A stretch of DNA of 17,739 nt, from the NCBI GenBank assembly GCA_964452045.1, contig CAYVKM010000078.1:1-17739 (forward strand), in the 5' to 3' direction. Shown piece after piece: positions 7,342 through 15,336 of the stretch; position 1 is the stretch's first letter, and the number at the start of each line of letters is the position of its first letter. Both the position numbers and the translations under genes were made by a program. The stretch is from CAYVKM01 sp964452045. GTDB taxonomy: Bacteria; Calditrichota; Calditrichia; RBG-13-44-9. The notes under the pieces are model-generated. The model saw only the letters and a program-made list of their open reading frames with translations, was not told the origin of the DNA and did no database searches.

Positions 7342-8262
7342 TTGAAGAACCACTTTTTATCTATTGCCGACTTAAGCAAAGAGCAAATCTATGAAATTTT
7401 TAAGTTATCCAAGCAATTAAAAGAAAAGACCAAAAAGAGGGAAGAGCACCATCTGTTAAAAGGATATACCCTGGCCATGATTTTTGCCAAACCATCCGCC
7501 AGAACCCGAATATCCTTTGAGACTGGAATCTTCCAGCTGGGCGGTTCGGCCCTCTATCTCGCACCCTCAGATATCGGAATTGGAAAGCGCGAGGCGGTTA
7601 AGGATATTGCCCAGGTTATTTCTCGCTATAACGACCTGATTATGGCACGATTATTCGCCCATTCGGATATCGTCGAGCTTGCCAAGTATTCCCGGGTACC
7701 GGTTATCAATGGTCTGACGGATTATAATCATCCCTGCCAGATAATGGCAGATGCCTTTACGGTATTGGAGCATCTGGGGAGGGTAGACAATATAAAAATA
7801 ACCTATGTTGGTGATGGAAATAATATTGCCAATTCCTGGATTAATTTTGCTTCCAAAATACCGCTTCATCTGGTTATCTGTACTCCCCGAAATTATGAAC
7901 CGGATTCCAAAACCCTTGAACAGGCAAAAAAGGCGGGAATCAGCAAGATTGAAATTTTAAGTGATCCGAAACAGGCGGTAAAGGATGCGAATGTGGTTTA
8001 TACCGATGTCTGGGCCAGCATGGGGCAGGAAGCGGAGGTCGAGGCCCGCAAGAAAATCTTTGCCCCTTATCAGTTGAATTCTGAATTGCTGGCGCATGCG
8101 AAATCCGATGTGAAGGTGATGCATTGTCTACCGGCGCATCGCGGAGATGAAATTACCGATGCGGTTATCGATGGTCCACATTCCATTGTATTCGATGAAG
8201 CAGAAAACCGCATGCATGTTCAGAAAGCAATCATGGTTCTGTTAGCACAACATAAAATCTGA
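7342..8262 (+). CDS. argF: Ornithine carbamoyltransferase
   Basis: The enzyme joins carbamoyl phosphate and ornithine to give citrulline in arginine synthesis. Counting from the TTG at 7342 the protein has 306 residues, a normal length. The carbamoyl-phosphate motif SARTR is at 52-56 (usually STRTR), HPCQ at 130-133, the ornithine-side DVWASMG at 222-228, and HCLPAHRG at 261-268 with the catalytic Cys262. DEAENRMHVQKAI closes the family signature. I prefer the TTG because GGAGG at 7332-7336 lies five bases upstream and the protein then starts MKNHFLSIADLS as in relatives; an ATG at 7330 would overlap that ribosome site. No other arginine gene is nearby. A weak promoter-like pair (TTGCCA at 7287, TAACAA at 7311, 18 bases apart) could drive it, otherwise it is read from hslVU. 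No arginine-repressor box was recognised. Confidence 0.95.
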   Translation: MKNHFLSIADLSKEQIYEIFKLSKQLKEKTKKREEHHLLKGYTLAMIFAKPSARTRISFETGIFQLGGSALYLAPSDIGIGKREAVKDIAQVISRYNDLIMARLFAHSDIVELAKYSRVPVINGLTDYNHPCQIMADAFTVLEHLGRVDNIKITYVGDGNNIANSWINFASKIPLHLVICTPRNYEPDSKTLEQAKKAGISKIEILSDPKQAVKDANVVYTDVWASMGQEAEVEARKKIFAPYQLNSELLAHAKSDVKVMHCLPAHRGDEITDAVIDGPHSIVFDEAENRMHVQKAIMVLLAQHKI

Positions 8263-8268
8263 TTTAAC

Positions 8269-9288
8269 TTGGCTGCCTCCAAATTTACACTTCGGTTACT
8301 GGGTGAGGGTGAATACTCGAAATGGGATAAGTTCGTCCGGAGTTCATCCCAGGGAACGGTATTTCAACTTTCGACTTACCTTCGCATAATCCAAAAAGTT
8401 TTTCAAAGAGCACCTCGCATCGTAGCGGTACTGGATTCAGATAATATTATGGGGGGTACGGTACTCTATCCACTGCAAAAATTTGGCATCAGATATTTTA
8501 CCCAACCATTTTATCTGCCCTATAATGGTTTTATCCTATCAGATTTCGCATTTGCCAAAGAGTATGCCAAACGGATCAGTTCACAACAGCATGTCCTTGA
8601 AAAATTACAAAATTATATTGAACAACATTTTGTTTTTGGTGAATTATATCTCTCGCCGCATATTTCTGATTTTCGCAGTCTTATCTGGCAGAAGTGGGAA
8701 TTTATGCCAGAGTTTTCGCTGGAGATGGATATTAAAAAACCAAAGGACCTGTCGCAGGTAATTCGCCGGAATCAAATGAAGCATATCCAAAAATTCGAGA
8801 ATATCTCACCTCACTTTGGAGAAATTGAGGATCCGCAAATCATCTTTAATCTGATTAACCAGAGTTACCGGTATCATAAAACCAGTCCGCCAATACCGGA
8901 GAATCAGTTTGTTCAACTGATAAGGGAAATTCTGAATAATAAATTGGGTCGTATCTGGGGAATCAAGGTTGACGACAGGTGGATCGCGGCCATGCTGGTC
9001 ATTGAATATTTTCCCATATTCTATTCCCTGTTTTCCGGCAGAGATACCAATTTTACCGACAGCGAAGGGAAAATTTATCTCTACTGGAAAATCCTAAACC
9101 ATTACCAGGAGAAAGACTTCGAGATATTTGATATGCTTGGGGCAATGTCCCCTTCTATTTCGAGAGTAAAAATTGAAATTGGTGGCAAATTGAAACGTGC
9201 TGATAAAGTTACTTATTTTAAATCCGGACTATACCGCTTTCTGCTGCTATTACAGAACAGGAAGACAATGAAAAAAAGAACGCTTTAA
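8269..9288 (+). CDS. FemAB-like/GNAT-fold acyltransferase (Acetyltransf_6-type)
   Basis: The 339-residue soluble protein resembles the large family of FemAB-related GNAT proteins often found in exopolysaccharide and peptidoglycan-modification loci. Typical marks in order are VFQLSTYLRIIQKVF (31-45), a strand with MGGTVLYPL (61-69), FYLPYNGFIL (81-90), the basic helix VIRRNQMKHIQKFE (164-177), and a second GNAT half with WGIKVDDRWIAAMLV (230-244), SLFSGRDTNF (253-262) and FDMLGAMSPSISRVKIEIGG (287-306). Donor and acceptor cannot be read from the sequence. The start is a TTG six bases after the argF stop and is the only start codon before residue 61; no clear ribosome site is seen, so it may depend on translation of argF. 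It shares a likely transcript with the flippase 44 bases downstream. Confidence 0.7.
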   Translation: MAASKFTLRLLGEGEYSKWDKFVRSSSQGTVFQLSTYLRIIQKVFQRAPRIVAVLDSDNIMGGTVLYPLQKFGIRYFTQPFYLPYNGFILSDFAFAKEYAKRISSQQHVLEKLQNYIEQHFVFGELYLSPHISDFRSLIWQKWEFMPEFSLEMDIKKPKDLSQVIRRNQMKHIQKFENISPHFGEIEDPQIIFNLINQSYRYHKTSPPIPENQFVQLIREILNNKLGRIWGIKVDDRWIAAMLVIEYFPIFYSLFSGRDTNFTDSEGKIYLYWKILNHYQEKDFEIFDMLGAMSPSISRVKIEIGGKLKRADKVTYFKSGLYRFLLLLQNRKTMKKRTL

Positions 9289-9332
9289 CTTTCACTTACC
9301 CTTTCTATTTTTAAATATAGGTATAATTTGAA

Positions 9333-10559
9333 ATGACCCTCTCCGGTACGCTAAAACGCACCCTTTCCCTTTACGGTGCCCAGGTATTGAACCTGCTTCT
9401 TGGGTGGGCCATAGCAAAATTTAATGTGACTTATCTGACAGTGGCAGAGTACGGGCAATTCACATTTTTTATCACCGTGGTAAATTCCATTTTTATTTTT
9501 TTTACTTTTGGTATCTTCGAATCATCTTCACGATTAATTGCCCTCAGCGAAAAAGATGCTGACTATAGAAAACTTCTCGCAGGTAGCATCACCTTAGCTT
9601 TTTTTTCATATTTACTTTTTACCGTTGTGTTATTTCTTACTCGGAATGTCATCGATCATATATTCAGTGTTAAAATAAGTCATCTGATTAGGATATTTTT
9701 TCCGCTGGCCGGAATTTACCTTTTTTATGATCTATGGCAAAAGAATCTGCGAGGTGCGGAGAAAATTTACCAGTTGTCCTGGTTAGTCACCGGACCCCGA
9801 TTAATCTATCTGATCAGTCTGGTGCTGCTGGTTCTGGCGAATCAATTTAACCTTTACAGTACCCTCTTCACGAATTTATTAAGCCTGCTAATTGTGGTTT
9901 TATATTTTTTCTTTTACATCAAACCGGATTTCATTCAATTAACTACCTCTTTGCGAAGAATCAGAAATGAAATTCGATCCTTTGGTATTCATATGTACTG
10001 GGGTGAATTAATCAATGCTTTTTTTTATCAAATCGAAAAACTTTTTATAGCTTTTTTTCTGGATGCTGAGCAATTAGCATACTATTCTCTGGCTTTTACC
10101 ATAACCCTTCCCTTATCTCTATTCTCCACGTCGCTTTCGACTTCGCTTTACCGTCGTTTCTCGCAGATTGAGAAAATTAACAGAAAAGTCTTATATCTGA
10201 ATTTATTTTGGGTGGTCCTCTCCATTGCCATATTTGTTCTTCTACGTAAATGGATTATTTTGCATTTATTTTCCGAAAAATATATGGAAAGTTTGCAGGT
10301 TTTTGTGATATTGGCTTTCGCCTTTGGGGTAGGAGGAATCAGTAAACTTTTTAACTATTTTCTCATGGCAAAAGGGGCCGGAAAGACTATAAAAAATATT
10401 TCAGTAATTGCTCTTTTGATTAGTTTGATTCTAAATATTATTTTACTGCCAAAATTCGGAATACTTGGAGCGGCAACTGCGAGGTTACTAACACATCTTT
10501 CAGATCTTATTTTACTCTTATTTTTTTATTACCGACATTTGAATACAAAAAAATTATAG
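9333..10559 (+). CDS. Polysaccharide/oligosaccharide flippase, Wzx-like (MOP superfamily)
   Basis: The 408-residue protein is almost wholly hydrophobic, with about twelve predicted membrane segments, the usual size and layout of Wzx/RfbX-type flippases that move lipid-linked glycans across the inner membrane. The N-terminal segment LKRTLSLYGAQVLNLLLGW with the following TVAEYGQFTFF is characteristic, as is the amphipathic region around SFGIHMYWGELINAFFYQIE, and the last pair of helices with KFGILGAATARLLTHL. It sits between an acyltransferase and an asparagine-synthetase-like gene, fitting a surface-polymer locus, but no glycosyltransferase or polymerase is visible here. The DNA is T-rich and lower in GC than argF or hslU. 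A different MOP substrate (lipid or small molecule) cannot be excluded. Confidence 0.85.
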   Translation: MTLSGTLKRTLSLYGAQVLNLLLGWAIAKFNVTYLTVAEYGQFTFFITVVNSIFIFFTFGIFESSSRLIALSEKDADYRKLLAGSITLAFFSYLLFTVVLFLTRNVIDHIFSVKISHLIRIFFPLAGIYLFYDLWQKNLRGAEKIYQLSWLVTGPRLIYLISLVLLVLANQFNLYSTLFTNLLSLLIVVLYFFFYIKPDFIQLTTSLRRIRNEIRSFGIHMYWGELINAFFYQIEKLFIAFFLDAEQLAYYSLAFTITLPLSLFSTSLSTSLYRRFSQIEKINRKVLYLNLFWVVLSIAIFVLLRKWIILHLFSEKYMESLQVFVILAFAFGVGGISKLFNYFLMAKGAGKTIKNISVIALLISLILNIILLPKFGILGAATARLLTHLSDLILLLFFYYRHLNTKKL

Positions 10560-10570
10560 AATTGGAATGT

Positions 10571-12385
10571 ATGGCTGGAATATTTGGTTTATTACAATTT
10601 GAAAAAAAATATGATCTAAACCAAACTTGCAAATCCCTTTTAATTGAAAATCGACAAGGTTTTAATCATCTTGGTAATTATTTAATCGATTCCGATGGCT
10701 GTTTTGGTTTTGGTTATTGTTTGGAGGATTATTATACCAATACTCAATGGCCTTTGAAAAGCAAAGATGAACGATATTGGTTTCAAATTTGGGGCAATAT
10801 TATTCTACCCAATGGCAATTATGTTGATCATACGAATTTTGATGATGCATTCTTGCAAGAGTTCCTTAACAATAGAATAAAATTTCTTCAACAGATAGAT
10901 GGAGAATATGTTTTTGTCTTGTATGATCATGAAAGTAAAAAATTACTAATTGTAAATGATATATTTGGAAATTTTGCCCTTCATTATCATAAATTTGGAC
11001 AAGGAGTCATATTTTCAACTAATATTTCAGCGATTAGGAAAATAATTGAAAATATTAAACTCGACCATCATTCATTATTGGAATACCTGGGTATATCACA
11101 AAATATGAATGGAAAAACACTTTTTGAACAGGTAAATAGACTAAGACCTGCTGTCTATTTAGATATTGGATCGACAGATTTTATTGAACGGCAGTACTAT
11201 GAACCGGAATATTTAACAAATAAAGGAAAAACAGATCGCACTCTATTACCAAATCAATTTGCAACTTCAGTGAAAAATCGCTTACAAAATAGAAGTGTTT
11301 TGGCAGCATTAACAGGTGGTTTCGATACAAGGGCAACATGGAGCATTATTCATTCATTAGGAAAATCAAAATATATTAGCGCAGCCACTCATGGAATGCC
11401 GGCGTGTCGTGATATTTTAATTTCGAAGAAGATTTCAAAAATAATGGGTGCTAAACATTTTATCTTTTATTATGATGAAGATTTTATTAAGCACTTACCT
11501 AAATTTTGGTTAAAATTAGTCGAATTGGGGGAGGGATCCATTCCGCTTTCATCTGCTCATGCATTAGCATATTGGGAGTATTGTTCTCAATATGGTAAAA
11601 TAATGGTGGATAGTCATGGGGGAGCACTTTACAGAAGGCAATACATGAAGTATGCTCAGCGTTATCTAACCCCCGGACCACAATTTGTTGAGAAATTTTT
11701 ACATATAATTCGATCTCCACTGTTAAAATTTAATCTTTTGAATAATAATATTAGTCAGGAGATACGAAGTATTTGCAAAGCATCAATTCTTGAATATTTT
11801 GAATCGATTGATCATATAAGTAATATTGGAGCAAAAATAGATTTGTTTTATGTTCACCAAATATCTGCTTTTAAGTATTCTGTGGCTGCAAATGTTCAAC
11901 AAAACTATATTGGTGTTCATCATCCATTTTTAAATCCGCAATTATTTAATATGATCCAAAAAATTCCAGAATCTTTTCACCATCAGAACTGGCTACATAA
12001 AAAAATAATTGAATCTTATTATCCCAGGTTGAAATATATTCAGTTAGATAATATGGGATTGCCAGCTCTGTATTGGGGATTTAGGACATTTAGATATCTA
12101 CCTATGATATATGAAAGAATTATTGAGAAAAGTGCAAATTTCTTTAATGGTTATTTTAAGAATATGTCAATTAGAAAATTTGTTACAGATTATCATTTAT
12201 TCCTTTTAGCAAATATAGATTTTGCTAAAGAAGTATTATTAGGTAATAACAAAATTTTTAATGAATTTTTTGAGAAAAAATTGGTTGAAAATCATATAGA
12301 TTTATTTATTAAGGGGAACTTAAATATTGGAGATGGAATTCTCCAACTACTTGCATTTAAACTATTTCTAGATAAATTTGCTTAA
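10571..12385 (+). CDS. Asparagine-synthetase-like protein lacking the glutaminase cysteine
   Basis: The 604-residue protein has the two-domain plan of glutamine-dependent asparagine synthetases. The N-terminal Ntn-type domain (1 to about 200) shows MAGIFGLLQF, DGEYVFVLYD (110-119) and NDIFGNFALHYH (129-140). The C-terminal synthetase domain has the PP-loop LTGGFDTR (247-254, usually SGGxDS) and a late block with HHPFLNPQLF and a Lys-Lys-rich stretch before LDNMGLPA. The catalytic Cys that follows Met in active glutaminases is Ala here, so the N-terminal domain should not release ammonia from glutamine. A TTG at 10562 would add three residues, including a Cys at position 3, but then the AGIFG strand would not be N-terminal, so the ATG is preferred. 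Base composition is very AT-rich, suggesting transfer. Context suggests amidation or adenylation of a surface polymer or peptide; true asparagine synthesis is less likely. Confidence 0.75.
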   Translation: MAGIFGLLQFEKKYDLNQTCKSLLIENRQGFNHLGNYLIDSDGCFGFGYCLEDYYTNTQWPLKSKDERYWFQIWGNIILPNGNYVDHTNFDDAFLQEFLNNRIKFLQQIDGEYVFVLYDHESKKLLIVNDIFGNFALHYHKFGQGVIFSTNISAIRKIIENIKLDHHSLLEYLGISQNMNGKTLFEQVNRLRPAVYLDIGSTDFIERQYYEPEYLTNKGKTDRTLLPNQFATSVKNRLQNRSVLAALTGGFDTRATWSIIHSLGKSKYISAATHGMPACRDILISKKISKIMGAKHFIFYYDEDFIKHLPKFWLKLVELGEGSIPLSSAHALAYWEYCSQYGKIMVDSHGGALYRRQYMKYAQRYLTPGPQFVEKFLHIIRSPLLKFNLLNNNISQEIRSICKASILEYFESIDHISNIGAKIDLFYVHQISAFKYSVAANVQQNYIGVHHPFLNPQLFNMIQKIPESFHHQNWLHKKIIESYYPRLKYIQLDNMGLPALYWGFRTFRYLPMIYERIIEKSANFFNGYFKNMSIRKFVTDYHLFLLANIDFAKEVLLGNNKIFNEFFEKKLVENHIDLFIKGNLNIGDGILQLLAFKLFLDKFA

Positions 12386-12524
12386 ATTTTATAACATTAT
12401 TCTCTGATTTTTTCATACACAACCTGCTCAATCTTGGTCAGTTTCCTCATATATTAAGGTCAAATTTACAATAGGGAGATTTTTTTGATATTAAAAGTAA
12501 GACAATTTATTTTCAAGAAATGGC

Positions 12525-12553
12525 TTGACTAAATTTAATTAACATAATAAATT
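12525..12553 (+). promoter_or_regulatory. Putative promoter of the yceD-rpmF-fatty acid operon
   Basis: TTGACT (12525-12530), a 17-base spacer and TAAATT (12548-12553) precede the ATG at 12565. A start near 12560 would leave about five leader bases. No ribosome site is visible before the ATG, so the first gene may be translated from a nearly leaderless message. The 179-base gap after the upstream gene contains no evident terminator. Confidence 0.45.
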
Positions 12554-12564
12554 GGCGGCTTATT

Positions 12565-13071
12565 ATGAAAGTACCTATTTTACATTTGCCGGATGGCATT
12601 CATCATTTTGATGGAATCATCAAAAAAGGAACTTTACATTTTTACCGGGATGAAGTCTATCCGGGGGATATTGAAGTTTCGGTCGATTTTAATAAATTCG
12701 AAAAGAATATTCAGAGCACGGTATATCTTAAAACAAAATCACATTTGATCTGCGACCGTTGTCTGGGTGAATTTGATCTGGACTATCAGGATAAGCTTGA
12801 CTTACTCTTCCATCTGGATCTTAGCGACCTGGAATCGGATGAAGAAAATGTGTTAAACATCTCACCGGAATTAAAGGAAATTGACTTGACCCCGATGATT
12901 CAGGAAAATCTGATCCTGTCAATTCCAATGCGATGGATCTGTTCGGAAGATTGTAAGGGCATATGCTCTGGTTGTGGCGCAGATTTGAATACGGAGACTT
13001 GCACCTGCGAGGCAAAAGAAATTGATCCTCGCTGGGAGCAGCTCAGTAAATTAAAGAATAAACAAGCATAG
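12565..13071 (+). CDS. yceD: YceD/DUF177 family protein
   Basis: This 168-residue protein belongs to the DUF177 (YceD) family, usually encoded just before rpmF and tied to 23S rRNA/large-subunit biogenesis. The family core LICDRCLGEFDLDY is at 61-74 with C63 and C66, and PMIQENLILSIPMRWIC (110-126) is typical of the second conserved block. A C-terminal cluster of further cysteines (C126, C130, C134, C137, C146, C148) ending ETCTCEAKEIDPRWEQLSKL fits the usual CxxC form of the family and may bind zinc. It lies 31 bases upstream of rpmF. The exact biochemical role is not settled; the family assignment is firm. Confidence 0.93.
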   Translation: MKVPILHLPDGIHHFDGIIKKGTLHFYRDEVYPGDIEVSVDFNKFEKNIQSTVYLKTKSHLICDRCLGEFDLDYQDKLDLLFHLDLSDLESDEENVLNISPELKEIDLTPMIQENLILSIPMRWICSEDCKGICSGCGADLNTETCTCEAKEIDPRWEQLSKLKNKQA

Positions 13072-13102
13072 AATTAAGCAACATTAAGGAGTCTTAAATA
13101 AA

Positions 13103-13291
13103 ATGGCAAATCCAAGAAGAAAAATCTCCAAGTCGAAAAGAGACAAAAGACGGTCCCCCTGGATGGGTGGTTTAGAGGAAGGCAATATTTTGAGCTGTCC
13201 TAATTGCGGGGAGCCAAAACAACCCCACCGGGCGTGCCTCAGCTGTGGGTACTATAAAGGCCAGCAAGTATTCACGCCCAAAGAATCGTAA
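13103..13291 (+). CDS. rpmF: 50S ribosomal protein L32, zinc-ribbon form
   Basis: A 62-residue basic protein whose start MANPRRKISKSKRDKRR is typical of L32. Four cysteines (C32, C35, C45, C48) form CPNCG and CLSCG pairs, so this is the zinc-binding (C+) type. GYYKGQQVF at the end is also conserved. The ribosome site AAGGAG (13086-13091) lies 11 bases upstream of the ATG. Its place between yceD and plsX is one of the most conserved arrangements in bacteria and supports both assignments. Confidence 0.97.
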   Translation: MANPRRKISKSKRDKRRSPWMGGLEEGNILSCPNCGEPKQPHRACLSCGYYKGQQVFTPKES

Positions 13292-13309
13292 TCACTTTAA
13301 GGGTCTTTA

Positions 13310-14317
13310 ATGCGAGTTGCAATTGATGCAATGGGTGGAGATTTGGCCCCCCAGGCAACTGTCGAGGGGGCGCTTTTGTATGATAAAGAAACTGCCGGTA
13401 AACACAAGTTAGTGTTCTTTGGCGACAAAGATGTTATTGAACAGGAAATTGAAAATCATCATTTTTCAAAACCAAATAATATTTCAATTCATCACACCAC
13501 GCAACTGGTAGAAATGTCCGATCAGCCCACGGTAGCCTTAAAACAAAAAAAAGATTCTTCATTGATGAAAGGTCTGCAAATGCATCATGAAGGGGAAGTA
13601 GATGCATTTGTAAGTGCCGGGAGTACCGGGGCGCAGATGGTTGGCAGCTTGTTCATTCTGGGGAGAATAGAGGGTGTACATAGACCGGCACTGGCCTCAT
13701 TTTTACCCACAGAAGGAGGTGTAGTTTTACTCATTGATGTTGGGGCAAATGTGGATTGTAAACCGGCTCATCTGCTGCAATTTGGCATTATGGGTGGAAT
13801 TTTTATCAATTACATTTATGGGATAAAGAATCCCCGAATCGGTCTTTTGAGTATTGGTGAAGAAAAAAGTAAAGGCAATGAAGTTGTTCTGGCGGCATAT
13901 ACCATAATGGCGGCCAAAATCCCGAATTTTGTTGGTAATGTGGAAGGACGCGATATTCTGCATGGTAGGGCAGATGTGATTGTAATGGATGGCTTTGTAG
14001 GAAATTCCATCTTAAAATTTGCCGAGAGCGTGATGGGCGTGTTTGGCACGACTTTCAAGAGAAATCTGGGAAAAAATTTATTTTCCCTGCTCGGGGCATT
14101 TATGGTACGGCATGCCTTTAAAGAAATGAAAAGCAGTTTCGATTATCAGGAATATGGGGGAGTACCTTTGTTGGGAGTGAATGGCATCTCTATAATTTCT
14201 CATGGCCGTTCCACAGCCAAGGCCATAAAAAATGCCATCCGTGTGGCAGTGAATATGAGTGAAAAGCAGGTAAATCAGCATATTCTCGAAGAACTTAAAC
14301 ACAGGGGCTCGGAATGA
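13310..14317 (+). CDS. plsX: Phosphate acyltransferase PlsX
   Basis: PlsX converts acyl-ACP and phosphate to acyl-phosphate, the donor for PlsY in phosphatidic acid synthesis; it acts at the inner face of the membrane. The 335-residue length is normal. The N-terminal signature VAIDAMGGDLAP (3-14) is diagnostic, as are SAGSTGAQMVGSLFILGRI, LIDVGANVDCKPAHLLQFG, GLLSIGEEKSKGNE, VMDGFVGNSILKFAE and YGGVPLLGVNG in order. AAGGG (13299-13303) serves as ribosome site. The stop overlaps the fabH start in an ATGA, so the two genes are probably translationally coupled, linking phospholipid synthesis to chain initiation. Confidence 0.98.
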   Translation: MRVAIDAMGGDLAPQATVEGALLYDKETAGKHKLVFFGDKDVIEQEIENHHFSKPNNISIHHTTQLVEMSDQPTVALKQKKDSSLMKGLQMHHEGEVDAFVSAGSTGAQMVGSLFILGRIEGVHRPALASFLPTEGGVVLLIDVGANVDCKPAHLLQFGIMGGIFINYIYGIKNPRIGLLSIGEEKSKGNEVVLAAYTIMAAKIPNFVGNVEGRDILHGRADVIVMDGFVGNSILKFAESVMGVFGTTFKRNLGKNLFSLLGAFMVRHAFKEMKSSFDYQEYGGVPLLGVNGISIISHGRSTAKAIKNAIRVAVNMSEKQVNQHILEELKHRGSE

Positions 14318-15306
14318 CAATAAAAGCAAAAATAACCGGGGTGGGACACTTTGTTCCCTCAAAAGTTTTATCCAATAAAGATTTGGAGAAGATGGTAGAT
14401 ACCAATGATGAATGGATAACTTCCCGAACCGGTATCAAAGAAAGAAGAATTCTGGAGGATGGTAAAGGTTCTTCTTATATGGGTGCCTTTGCAGCTAAAA
14501 GAGCTTTGGAAGTGGCGGAGATGGCGGCGGAGGATCTTGAACTGATTGTTACTGCTACAGTAACCCCGGACATGATGTTCCCCAATACCTCTTGTTTAAT
14601 TCAGGAAGAAATTGGTGCCAAAAATGCCTGGGGTGTGGATGTGAACGGCGCCTGTACCGGATTTCTATATGCAACGTCAATGGCCGCACAATTTATTGAA
14701 TCCGGAAGATACAAAAAAGTATTGGTTGTTGGCGCAGACAAAATGAGCGCAATTACAGATTATACCGATAGAAATAATTGTGTACTCTTCGGTGATGCCG
14801 CTGCTGCAGTGGTTTTGGAACCATCTGAAGATCCTGATTATGGTATTATTGATTATATATTGAGAAGTGATGGTTCCGGTCAAAAATATTTATATCAGTT
14901 AGGTGGGGGTAGTCTTCATCCGGCTACCCACGAGACAGTTGATAAGAAAATGCATTATATTTATCAGGATGGAAGAGCTGTTTTTAAATTTGCGGTGGCC
15001 GGAATGGCTGATATTACAGAAGAAATTGCTAAAAAACATCATATTTCCTCTGATGAAATCAGGTTGTTCATCCCGCATCAGGCAAATTTGAGGATTATCG
15101 ATGCTGCGGCAAAACGGATTAAACTGCCTCCCGAAAAAGTAATGATCAATATCCAGAAATATGGAAATACAACCGCGGCTACTATTCCCATGGGATTATC
15201 CGAAGCATACCAGGATGGTCAATTAAAAAAAGGTGATAATATAATATTTGCCGCATTCGGTGCCGGTTTTACTTGGGGGAGTATGTTGGTTCGGTGGAGC
15301 ATGTAA
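14314..15306 (+). CDS. fabH: Beta-ketoacyl-ACP synthase III (FabH)
   Basis: FabH condenses an acyl-CoA primer (acetyl- or branched acyl-CoA) with malonyl-ACP to start fatty-acid chains. The 330 residues show the Cys-His-Asn triad: C114 in DVNGACTGFLYA, H255 in FIPHQANLRI and N285 in YGNTTAATIP. The start ITGVGHFVPSKVLSN and the loop NDEWITSRTGIKER (31-44) are typical, and GAGFTWGSMLVRW closes the protein. Primer preference (straight or branched) cannot be told reliably from the sequence. It overlaps plsX by four bases, so no separate ribosome site is needed. Confidence 0.98.
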   Translation: MTIKAKITGVGHFVPSKVLSNKDLEKMVDTNDEWITSRTGIKERRILEDGKGSSYMGAFAAKRALEVAEMAAEDLELIVTATVTPDMMFPNTSCLIQEEIGAKNAWGVDVNGACTGFLYATSMAAQFIESGRYKKVLVVGADKMSAITDYTDRNNCVLFGDAAAAVVLEPSEDPDYGIIDYILRSDGSGQKYLYQLGGGSLHPATHETVDKKMHYIYQDGRAVFKFAVAGMADITEEIAKKHHISSDEIRLFIPHQANLRIIDAAAKRIKLPPEKVMINIQKYGNTTAATIPMGLSEAYQDGQLKKGDNIIFAAFGAGFTWGSMLVRWSM

Positions 15307-15336
15307 AAATTAGTATCTAATAAAAAAGATCGTAAA

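Noticed and set aside
9322..9327. TATAAT as a promoter -10 of the flippase gene
   Set aside because: No -35-like hexamer lies 16-18 bases upstream and the start would fall on the ATG itself; the gene is more likely read from upstream.
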